This document shows, one piece after another, positions 56,338 through 64,000 of a stretch of 64,000 nt of DNA (within the stretch, counting starts at the first letter, position 1; each line of letters starts with the position of its first letter). The notes below the pieces were generated by a model. It was given only the letters and a program-made list of their open reading frames with translations. It made no database searches and had not been told where the DNA came from. This DNA comes from an uncultured Pelagibacteraceae bacterium. GTDB taxonomy: Bacteria; Pseudomonadota; Alphaproteobacteria; Pelagibacterales; Pelagibacteraceae. The translations under genes and the position numbers were made by a program. The DNA lies in contig CACFQR010000003.1 of assembly GCA_902568465.1 (NCBI GenBank), positions 1-64,000 of the forward strand, read 5' to 3'.

Positions 56338-57771
56338 ATGACTCCTCAAGCTTTAAAAATAGTATCAAATTTTGAAAAACAAATGCCATGCAATATTGAG
56401 GCGGAGCAAGCTCTCATCGGCTCTGTTTTAGTATCAAATGAGATATATGATGAAATTTCATCAATAATTGATTCAGGCAAATTTTTTGATCCTATTCATG
56501 TAAAAATATTTGAAACTATTGAAACCTTGATATCCAAAGGCCTACTAGCTAACCCAATTACACTTAAAAATTTTTTTGAAAATAATGAAGGTTTAAAAGA
56601 ACTTGGAGGTCAAGAATACCTAATAAAAATTACCAAGTTTTCAACTACATCTGTAAAACAAGCTATAGATTACGCTAATATAATTTATGAAACTTATTTA
56701 AGAAGAGAGTTAATTAAAATTTCAGAATCAGTTTTAACTGACGCTTCTAATACTAACGAAATTAAATTGTCCGGAAGTGAAATTATTCAGAACACAGAAA
56801 AATCTTTATTTGACTTAGCTGAAAGAGGAAACTTTAACAGATCATTTGTGAAATTTACCCAAGCTCTTAAACAGACAATTGAGATGGCAAAAAATGCTTT
56901 TAGAAACGAAGATGGTTTAGTTGGCGTTCCAACAGGTTTGACAGATTTAGATGCTAGATTAGGTGGTATGCATAAACAAGATTTGGTCATTATAGCAGGA
57001 AGACCTTCAATGGGAAAAACAGCCCTTGCAACAAATATAGCTTTCCATGCAGCAAAAAATATTCAAAAAAAAGGAAGTAAATCAACTGTAGCCTTCTTTT
57101 CATTAGAAATGTCATCGGAACAACTTTCTACAAGAATTTTAGCCGAGCAATCTAGAATTAGATCTAATGATATTAGAAGAGGAAAAGTTTCAGAGAAGGA
57201 AATGGAGCAGTTCATCCAAACATCTAAAAATATTATAGACTTGCCTTTATACATAGATGAAACCCCAGCTATTACTATTTCGGCTATAAGCAATAGATCT
57301 AGAAGAATAAAGAGGTTGTTTGGTTTAGAGTTAATCGTTGTTGATTACATCCAATTAATGAGAGCAGGAAATGGAAAGTATGATGGAAGAGTTCAAGAAA
57401 TATCAGAAATTACTCAGGGACTTAAAGCTTTAGCCAAAGAGCTTGATGTTCCCGTATTAGCCCTATCTCAACTTTCAAGGGCAGTAGAGCAAAGGGATGA
57501 TAAAAAGCCACAACTAGCAGATTTAAGAGAGTCGGGATCTATTGAACAAGATGCTGATGTAGTAATGTTTGTTTATAGAGAAGCTTACTACCTTGAAAGA
57601 AAAGAACCAACTTTAGGTTCAATAGAACATGCTGAATGGCAACAAAAAATGGATGAAATATCTCGTTTAGCAGAAATAATGATTGGAAAACAAAGGCATG
57701 GTCCTACTGGAAATGTTAAAGTTGAATTTGAAGCAATGTATACTAAGTTTAAAGACTTAGATAATAAATAA
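56338..57771 (+). CDS. dnaB: Replicative DNA helicase DnaB
   Basis: This 477-aa hexameric helicase unwinds DNA at the replication fork. The N-terminal domain (about 15-115) opens MPCNIEAEQALIGSVLV. The RecA-like C-terminal domain has Walker A AGRPSMGKTALA, Walker B ELIVVDYIQLM, and SQLSRAVEQR. No intein interrupts it. It follows rplI on the same strand and precedes the interrupted RND exporter by 13 bases. Confidence 0.97.
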   Translation: MTPQALKIVSNFEKQMPCNIEAEQALIGSVLVSNEIYDEISSIIDSGKFFDPIHVKIFETIETLISKGLLANPITLKNFFENNEGLKELGGQEYLIKITKFSTTSVKQAIDYANIIYETYLRRELIKISESVLTDASNTNEIKLSGSEIIQNTEKSLFDLAERGNFNRSFVKFTQALKQTIEMAKNAFRNEDGLVGVPTGLTDLDARLGGMHKQDLVIIAGRPSMGKTALATNIAFHAAKNIQKKGSKSTVAFFSLEMSSEQLSTRILAEQSRIRSNDIRRGKVSEKEMEQFIQTSKNIIDLPLYIDETPAITISAISNRSRRIKRLFGLELIVVDYIQLMRAGNGKYDGRVQEISEITQGLKALAKELDVPVLALSQLSRAVEQRDDKKPQLADLRESGSIEQDADVVMFVYREAYYLERKEPTLGSIEHAEWQQKMDEISRLAEIMIGKQRHGPTGNVKVEFEAMYTKFKDLDNK

Positions 57772-57784
57772 CTTTAACTATTCA

Positions 57785-60239
57785 ATGTTCGTAAAATTAT
57801 ACAAAAATTTAATAATTGAAAAACCTAAAATTACTCTAATAATTCTTTTTTCTCTATTATTAATATTTGGATACTATTCTAAGAATTTCCAACTTGATGC
57901 CTCGTCAGACACACTGTTGTTAGAAAATGATGCAGATTTAAAATATTTGAGAGAAGTAAACTCCAAATACGGATCCAAAGATTTTTTAGTACTTACCTAT
58001 ACACCAAATAAAGATTTATTAGACCCAGATACAATTAAAAATCTTACAAATCTAAAAAATGATTTAGCAAACTTAGCTTGGGCAAATAATGTAATAACCA
58101 TTTTGGACGTCCCTTTGCTTAAAAATAATGATGATCCCTTAACCGATAGAATTAAAAATTTTAAGACTTTATCAAGTGAAGATGCTGATAAAGAAAGAGG
58201 GTTTGATGAGATCATGAATAGCCCAATCTATAAAGAATTTGTCATTAGCAATGATGGTAATACAAGCGGCATACTTGTTTATATAAAGACAGACCAAAAA
58301 TTGGCTGAACTTATAAAAAAAAAAAATGAATATTTAGATAAAAAAGATAGCGGTAAACTAAGTTCGCAGGATAAAAAAGAATATAAAGAATTTTTAAAAA
58401 TATATGACCAATATAAAAAATCTTATAATGAAAAAAATCACCAAAATATAAATGAAATTAGAAAAATTATAGAAAATTATAAAGATACTTCAAAAATTCA
58501 CTTGGGTGGCATCCCAATGATCGCGGACGATATGATGTCATATATTAAAAATGATATAATAGTATTTGGCGCTGGAGTATTTATTTTTATTGTATGTACA
58601 CTTTGGTTTGTTTTTTAGAAGTTTATTGTGGGTTTTTATTCCACTTTTAAGTTGTTTTTTTGCAGTGTTAATTATGGTTGGTTTTTTGGGCTTGGTAGGC
58701 TGGAAAGTTACAGTTATATCATCAAACTTTATAGCTTTAATGTTAATTTTGACTATGGCTATGAATATTCATATGAGTGTTCGTTATTTACAATTTAAAA
58801 AAGAAAATCCAAATAGCTCTAACAACGAAGCCATTTTATGGACAGCTAGTAAAATGTTTTGGCCAATACTTTATACTGTACTTACTACGATCTGTGCCTT
58901 TCTTTCACTTATTTTTAGTGGCATCAAACCTATAATAGATTTTGGGTGGATGATGACTGTGGGACTATTAGTTTCTTTATCAATCACATTCACTTTGTTG
59001 CCAGCAATTTTAAATGTTTTAAGTAAAAAAAACATAAGTTATAGGGATGATGAAAAGTCAAAAATTACTACATTTTTAAGTAGAGTGTCCCAAAAAAATA
59101 CTAAAACTATTTTTACATCAGCAGTTATAGTTATTTTAGTGAGCCTAGTTGGTATTACAAAACTGGAAGTAGAAAATAGTTTTATTAATTATTTCGATAA
59201 GAAAACTGAAATTTATAAAGGGATGAAACTAATTGATGACAAATTAGGAGGAACAACTCCGCTAGATGTAATTATTAAATTTCCTGAACAAGAAAATACA
59301 GAAAAAGCAGATGATGATTTTGATAGTTGGGATGATGATGACCAAGATGATGAGAAGTATTGGTTTACAAGAAATAAAATTGATAAAATTACTCAAGTTC
59401 ATGATTACTTAGATAGTCTGGACTCTGTTGGTAAGGTCATATCTTTTGCATCAATGGTTAGAGTCGCTGAAGATTTAAATGATGGCAAAAAGTTACAAGG
59501 CTTAGAAATGGGGGTTTTATACACAAAAATTCCTGAGTCTATTAAAAAAGAAATAATCAATCCTTATATCTCTATAAAAAATGATGAGGCTAGAATTAGT
59601 TTAAGAATATTAGATTCAAGAGAAGAGCTTAGAAGAAATGACTTAATTCAAAAAATTAATTACGACTTGGAAAACAAGCTTGGCTTAAATAAGGACGAAT
59701 TTAAATTAGCTGGTGTCCTCATTCTTTTCAATAATCTTTTGCAAAGTCTATTTAAATCACAAATATTAACTCTTGGTGTTGTTATGGCTGGTATAACTTT
59801 AATGTTTTTAGTCTTATTTAGAAATATAACATTGTCTTTAATCGGGGTTGTTCCAAATTTCATGGCTGCATTTTTAATACTGGGTATAATTGGATTGTTA
59901 GGCATACCGTTAGATATGATGACGATTACGATTGCTGCGATAACGATAGGTATCGCTGTTGATAACAGCATTCATTATATTTACAGGTTTAAAGAGGAAT
60001 TTAAAAATATTAACAACTATAACAAAACTCTTGAAAAATGTCATGATACTGTAGGTGTTGCAATATTAAATACCTCAATAACTATAGTTTTTGGTTTTTC
60101 AATTTTGGTTTTATCAAATTTTATACCAACTATTTATTTTGGAGTATTTACAGGTATAGCCATGCTTTTAGCTATGCTCTCAGTTTTAACGCTGTTGCCT
60201 AAATTAATTTTAATAGTAAAACCTTTTGGTAGTGAGTGA
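57785..60239 (+). pseudogene. RND/MMPL-family exporter, reading frame interrupted by one extra T
   Basis: Two track ORFs (57785-58618 and 58566-60239) are halves of one RND-superfamily exporter. The first carries the N-terminal membrane segment, the first periplasmic domain, and a helix ending TLWFVF followed by TAG. The second frame resumes with RSLLWVFIPLLSCFFAVL, the next part of the same helical bundle. The break is in a run of six T (58611-58616); removing one T restores an 817-aa protein of normal length with two MMPL halves (VKVTVISSNF-like and ITIAAITIGIAVDNSIHY). Relatives export lipids or hopanoids. Whether the break is real or a sequencing error is not decidable here. Confidence 0.85.
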
Positions 60240-60780
60240 TTTGGTAGAATTTATACAAAATAATATTTCAGCTTTTGATCTAATTGTTTTTTTGATTGTT
60301 GCTTATTCTATGGCTCAATGTTTAGCAGCTGGTTTTATGAGAAGTTTGCTATCATTTTCTAAGTGGCTTCTTGCTTTGATAATTACAATAATACTAGTTC
60401 CAAAAGTAAATCCTTATGTAGAAAATTTTATAGAATCAAAATTTGTAGCTGATGTTGGGCTAGGAATTTTTATATATATAATTTCACTTTTTATAATAAT
60501 AAATATTGGAAAAGCAATAAGTAAAGTAGTAACTTGGTCTGGCTTAGGAAGTGTAGATAAAACGTTTGGTTTGGTTTTTGGTATATTTAAGGGATACGTT
60601 GTTTGTGTATGTATCTTTTCTTTGTTTAATTGGTTTTATCCATTTCAAAAATGGCCAATAAAAACTGAAGATACTTATTCATTCCAAATAATATATAAGG
60701 GAAGTGAATTTTTGATAGAAGAGTTTCCAAATAGTGAAGATTATTATAAAGAAACAGAAGAAAAAATTGAAAATATTTAA
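60232..60780 (+). CDS. cvpA: CvpA-family membrane protein
   Basis: This protein of about 182 aa has four hydrophobic segments (about 15-35, 40-60, 75-95 and 115-140) and the CvpA pattern AFDLIVFLIVAYSMAQCLAAGFMRSLLSFSKW. Family members are linked to colicin V production, envelope homeostasis and biofilm; the mechanism is not settled. The start is uncertain: the track uses TTG 60226, I prefer GTG 60232, and TTG 60241 is possible. purF starts on the base after its stop, the conserved cvpA-purF pairing. Confidence 0.88.
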   Translation: MSDLVEFIQNNISAFDLIVFLIVAYSMAQCLAAGFMRSLLSFSKWLLALIITIILVPKVNPYVENFIESKFVADVGLGIFIYIISLFIIINIGKAISKVVTWSGLGSVDKTFGLVFGIFKGYVVCVCIFSLFNWFYPFQKWPIKTEDTYSFQIIYKGSEFLIEEFPNSEDYYKETEEKIENI

Positions 60781-62220
60781 ATGGATAGACTGAAAGAAGA
60801 ATGTGGAGTTTTTGGAATTTTTGATAATAAAGATTCCGCTGCTTTAACTGCATTAGGTTTACACGCCTTACAGCATAGGGGTCAAGAAGGATGTGGAATA
60901 GTTTCATTTGATGGAAAAAATTTTTATTCAGAAAGAAGACTTGGTTTAGTAGGAGATAATTTTACAAAAGGAAAAGTGTTAGAAAGATTGCCTGGAAATT
61001 CTGCTATTGGACATAATCGTTATTCTACAATGGGAAATAATTTAATAAAAAATATACAACCATTTTTTGCAGATCTACATACAGGTGGAATTTCTATTGC
61101 TCATAATGGTAACCTAAGTAATGCAAAATTTTTAAAAAAAAAATTAGTTAAAGAAGGTTCTATATTTCAAACAACATCTGATACTGAAACCATTGTTCAA
61201 TTAATAGCTAAATCAAAAAGAGCTAAAATAGTTGATAAGATTATAGACTCTCTTTTTCAAATTGAGGGAGGTTATGCATTAACAATTCTAACTGAAAAAA
61301 AATTGATCGGAATAAGAGACCCTTTTGGAATTCGTCCATTGGTAATTGGAAAACTTAAAAACTCTTTTGTTTTAGCATCGGAAACTTGTGCCTTAGATAT
61401 AATTGGGGCTAAGTTTGTGAGACAAGTTAATAATGGTGAAATAGTGGTTATTACTGAAAATGGGTTGGAAAGTATAAAACCATTTAGAAAAGTAAAAGAA
61501 AGACCTTGTATATTTGAGTATATATATTTTGCTAGACCTGACAGCCTCATAGATAAAATAAGTGTATATGAGTATAGAAAAAAATTTGGGATTGAATTAG
61601 CTAAAGAGTCAAATATCGATTGTGATTTGATTGTTCCAGTTCCAGATTCTGGTGTGCCGGCGGCCATAGGATATGCTGAACAAGTTAAAAGTAATATTGA
61701 ACTAGGAATAATTAGAAATCATTACGTAGGAAGAACATTTATTGAACCAACCCAAAAAATAAGAAGTTTTGGAGTAAAGCTAAAACATAGTATTAATAAA
61801 ACTTTAATCGAAAATAAATCTATAGTCTTAATTGATGACTCTTTAGTTAGAGGCACCACATCACTTAAAATCGTTAAAATGTTATACGAATCTGGCGCAA
61901 AGGAAGTGCATCTTAGAGTGGCTTCACCACCAATTAAATATCCAGATTTTTATGGTGTAGACACCCCTAATCAAAATGAACTATTAGCATCAAAATTTAG
62001 TTTGGAGGAAATAAGAAAATTTTTAAATGTAAAAACAATAAAATTCCTATCCATCGAAGGTTTATACAAATCTATGGGTTATGCAAAAAGAAATAAATTA
62101 TACCCTGAGTTTTCTGATCACTGTTTTACAGGAGACTACCCTGTTAAACCTATTGATGTTGATAATAAAGACATTAATATTAATAAAGATAATTTGTCTT
62201 CGCTTATATTAGGTTCTTAA
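60781..62220 (+). CDS. purF: Amidophosphoribosyltransferase
   Basis: This 479-aa enzyme commits PRPP to purine synthesis. A seven-residue propeptide (MDRLKEE) precedes Cys8, the glutaminase nucleophile in ECGVFGIF. The PRPP loop is VLIDDSLVRGTT. It is of the Bacillus type, which normally binds a 4Fe-4S cluster through four cysteines. Here Cys in RPCIFEYIYF and in DHCFTGDYP are kept, but the HPCFYG-type cysteine is Asp (YPDFYGVD) and the CLAC-type first cysteine is Ser (FSDHC). The cluster is therefore probably missing. Catalytic residues appear intact. Confidence 0.95.
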   Translation: MDRLKEECGVFGIFDNKDSAALTALGLHALQHRGQEGCGIVSFDGKNFYSERRLGLVGDNFTKGKVLERLPGNSAIGHNRYSTMGNNLIKNIQPFFADLHTGGISIAHNGNLSNAKFLKKKLVKEGSIFQTTSDTETIVQLIAKSKRAKIVDKIIDSLFQIEGGYALTILTEKKLIGIRDPFGIRPLVIGKLKNSFVLASETCALDIIGAKFVRQVNNGEIVVITENGLESIKPFRKVKERPCIFEYIYFARPDSLIDKISVYEYRKKFGIELAKESNIDCDLIVPVPDSGVPAAIGYAEQVKSNIELGIIRNHYVGRTFIEPTQKIRSFGVKLKHSINKTLIENKSIVLIDDSLVRGTTSLKIVKMLYESGAKEVHLRVASPPIKYPDFYGVDTPNQNELLASKFSLEEIRKFLNVKTIKFLSIEGLYKSMGYAKRNKLYPEFSDHCFTGDYPVKPIDVDNKDININKDNLSSLILGS

Positions 62221-62224
62221 AATA

Positions 62225-63577
62225 TTACCTAATTCCATATATCTTAGAGTTATTAGTTAGAAAATATAAATTTCCATTACTTATAATTGGACTTGAATTA
62301 ATCGTGCCACCTATTTTTTTAAAACTTTCTACTTTACCCGATAATGCAGAGGATATAATTAAAAAACCATTTGATGTAGTAGCATAAATTTTATTTGATC
62401 CAAAAACAAAACCAGTTATTTTTGTATTTTGTTTTTTTCTTTTTAATACTTTTAAAATATTAGTAGACCAAAATATTTTCCCGGAATATATATCATAATT
62501 TATAAAATAACCATTTTCAGAAATCACAAAAATATTATTACCATCAACAATAGGGGTGCTTATAGAATTTACCTCTTTTTTCCAATTAACGACACCAGTG
62601 TTTAAATTTACTGAAAATAAATTATCAGTAGTTGAAAAAAAAATATTATTATCTGATATAACAATTTCCGATGATCTAAAAAAATCTGTATCATGAGAAT
62701 ACATTGAGCTAAGGACTTTTATTGACCAAATTATCACTCCCTTTTTTATTAATATATTTAATAAATCACCTGAAGAATTAAGAACTAACAGGTTACCCTT
62801 TTTAGAAATTGATAAAGCCAAAAAGTTTTGTGACTTAATAAATGATGCAGGTAAACGAATATCCCATATTAAAGATCCTTTGTTTATACTTAAACATAAA
62901 ATTCTATTATCTTGATTAACCAAAAAAATTTTATCTTCAAATATTTTAATATTTGATTTTATTGGAACATTAAGATTTTTTATCCATACAAGTTCACCTG
63001 TTTGTAAATCAAGAGAATAAGTAAAGCCAACATTATCTGATACAAAAATATTATTATCATAAATAATAAAGGATAATTTTTTATATAATTTTTTATATAT
63101 TTTTTTGTAAATATTTTTTTTCCAGTTTATTTTTCCATTTTGATTAACACTAAACACAGTTCCAGTATTATCTGAAAAGAAAATATTGTCATCATAGACT
63201 AATGGGGAAGATATATTTTTAGATATATCAAATTTATTTTTCCCTACTTTCTTTTTTAAAAAAATTTTATTTTCGCCAGAAAAAAAAAGATGTCCTAGGA
63301 AATTCTGCTGATTTAAATTTGACATTTCCCATGATAAATTTTTCTTTGCTGAACTTAATTTAATATTTTTGTTGTAAATTATTTCTTTATGATCCTCAGA
63401 CGAGCTTGAATAAACTTTAACTACTTCTACTCTTTGTTTTTGTTGCTGCTCTAACTCTGTTACTCTCCTTTTTTCGTCTATACCACCACTCCATATTCCT
63501 GTTTTATTATCTAAAGAGCAGCTTGATAGCAAAAACAAAAATATAATAATAAAAAGATTTTTGAATATTTTACTCAT
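62225..63577 (-). CDS. bamB: BamB-like outer-membrane lipoprotein with PQQ-type beta-propeller
   Basis: This 450-aa protein has a lipoprotein signal peptide with lipobox LLSSC, so Cys20 should be lipidated. The remainder is an eight-bladed-type propeller with repeated blade motifs such as SVNQNGKINWKKN, SLDLQTGELVWIKN, CLSINKGSLIWDI and SVNLNTGVVNWKK. BamB supports outer-membrane barrel assembly by the BAM complex. It follows a TPR gene on the minus strand, overlapping it by eight bases, as in other Alphaproteobacteria. der, which often comes next, is absent; purF converges instead. Confidence 0.88.
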   Translation of the reverse strand: MSKIFKNLFIIIFLFLLSSCSLDNKTGIWSGGIDEKRRVTELEQQQKQRVEVVKVYSSSSEDHKEIIYNKNIKLSSAKKNLSWEMSNLNQQNFLGHLFFSGENKIFLKKKVGKNKFDISKNISSPLVYDDNIFFSDNTGTVFSVNQNGKINWKKNIYKKIYKKLYKKLSFIIYDNNIFVSDNVGFTYSLDLQTGELVWIKNLNVPIKSNIKIFEDKIFLVNQDNRILCLSINKGSLIWDIRLPASFIKSQNFLALSISKKGNLLVLNSSGDLLNILIKKGVIIWSIKVLSSMYSHDTDFFRSSEIVISDNNIFFSTTDNLFSVNLNTGVVNWKKEVNSISTPIVDGNNIFVISENGYFINYDIYSGKIFWSTNILKVLKRKKQNTKITGFVFGSNKIYATTSNGFLIISSALSGKVESFKKIGGTINSSPIISNGNLYFLTNNSKIYGIR

Positions 63578-64000
63578 TTTTTATTAATGAAAGTTTAGAA
63601 TTTGCAGTCTTATAAAACTCCTGGTCAATATTTTTTATAGACAAAACTTGTAGATAAAATTCTTTAGCTTTTAAAAACTCTTTTCTTTGTACAAAATAAT
63701 CTCCTAATAAAAGTAAAGCATGGGGCTTCCAAATACTTTCGCTGTTTATCAAAGGTTTTAATGTACTTAACAACTTTTCCTCATTAGTAAAATCTGACTG
63801 AAAAAGTGCTTTTTTAAATATTATTAGGTTTTTAATCTCTGTATCAAATTTATTTTTATTTAAAATATGGTCAAACATCTTAACTAGCTGCTCTTTATCG
63901 TCTATTAAATTTTCATTTAATATTAAAAAAAAGGCTAACACTGAATATGTACTTTTGCTATCCAATACTAATTTATTTAAAATTTTTAGTGCTTTATCTC
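63570..64000 (-). CDS. TPR-type (YfgM-like) protein, N-terminus beyond the window
   Basis: The track starts this ORF at an internal TTG (63965), but the frame stays open to the window edge (DKALKILNKLVL precedes the TTG), so it is a 3' fragment of a longer gene of at least 143 codons. The visible part is helical, with TPR-like pairs: WKPHALLLLGDYFVQRKEFLKAKEFYLQVL near the C-terminus. The missing N-terminus is expected to hold a membrane anchor, as in YfgM-type proteins that interact with the secretion and BAM machinery. It overlaps the bamB start by eight bases. Confidence 0.8.
   Translation of the reverse strand, partial: DKALKILNKLVLDSKSTYSVLAFFLILNENLIDDKEQLVKMFDHILNKNKFDTEIKNLIIFKKALFQSDFTNEEKLLSTLKPLINSESIWKPHALLLLGDYFVQRKEFLKAKEFYLQVLSIKNIDQEFYKTANSKLSLIKNE

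Noticed and set aside
58611-58618. Programmed frameshift in the RND exporter
   Set aside because: The run has only six T, and no stimulatory element like that of prfB is seen; error or inactivation is more likely.
1-64000. CRISPR arrays, insertion sequences, prophage, toxin-antitoxin or restriction genes
   Set aside because: No direct repeat arrays, transposase or integrase motifs, or defence-type proteins were seen among the ORFs.

Overview
The window is very AT-rich (roughly 30% G+C by eye) and tightly packed. It carries about 60 protein genes on both strands plus three tRNA genes. Several gene neighbourhoods are typical of Alphaproteobacteria: lon-clpX-clpP-tig, iscR-sufBCDSU with sufT and sufA, DUF2066-hda beside purMN, NDUFA12-DUF2155, lptFG-lptD-surA-pdxA-rsmA, fabD-fabG-acpP, and rpsF-rpsR-rplI-dnaB. 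The low G+C, short or overlapping intergenic regions, single-copy housekeeping content and absence of mobile elements point to a streamlined marine lineage, most likely SAR11 (Pelagibacterales). The strain cannot be named from the sequence alone.

Layout. 1-900: start of the complex I operon (nuoA, nuoB, minus strand). 1021-5884: a small surface-glycan region (SGNH-type protein, tRNA-Asp, tRNA-Val, an 848-aa sugar-modifying fusion, a GT17-like glycosyltransferase). 5894-11822: proteostasis block (lon, clpX, clpP, tig) and tRNA-Leu. 11867-14093: EamA transporter, YbaK-type deacylase, NAD(P)HX dehydratase. 14184-15590: glnA. 15593-22001: a 62-aa unknown with its own promoter, then the SUF Fe-S operon under an IscR regulator. 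22152-28539: alpha/beta hydrolase, anmK, tyrS, an AsmA-like protein, and prfB with a classical programmed frameshift. 28542-32908: PBP1A and, divergently, RNase E/G. 32911-36999: thiG-thiS, aroQ-accB-accC, DUF2155 and NDUFA12-like proteins. 37157-45040: NrdJb-like protein, aspS, hda, DUF2066, purMN, ndk, pepA. 45113-53052: LPS export and outer-membrane biogenesis (lptF, lptG, lptD, surA), pdxA, rsmA, gmk. 53096-55038: acpP, fabG, fabD. 55172-62220: rpsF-rpsR-rplI-dnaB, an interrupted RND exporter, cvpA-purF. 62225-64000: a BamB-like lipoprotein and a truncated TPR protein.

The window is mostly core physiology: envelope assembly, Fe-S cluster supply, protein quality control, purine and fatty-acid synthesis, and translation. 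No CRISPR array, prophage, insertion sequence, toxin-antitoxin pair or restriction system was seen. No intergenic gap reaches 300 bases; the longest is about 176 bases, between the PBP1A gene and rne. All ten convergent gene ends abut or overlap, leaving no room for intrinsic terminators.

The most unusual points are: a three-module sugar enzyme; an RNase E/G with no cysteine and hence no Zn-link; a PurF lacking two of the four Fe-S ligand cysteines of the B. subtilis enzyme; a free-standing C-terminal module of B12-dependent ribonucleotide reductase; an RND exporter split by one extra T; two divergent genes sharing the palindrome TCATGA as start codons; and a likely leaderless promoter for a 62-aa protein. 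I found no convincing entirely new multi-gene system.
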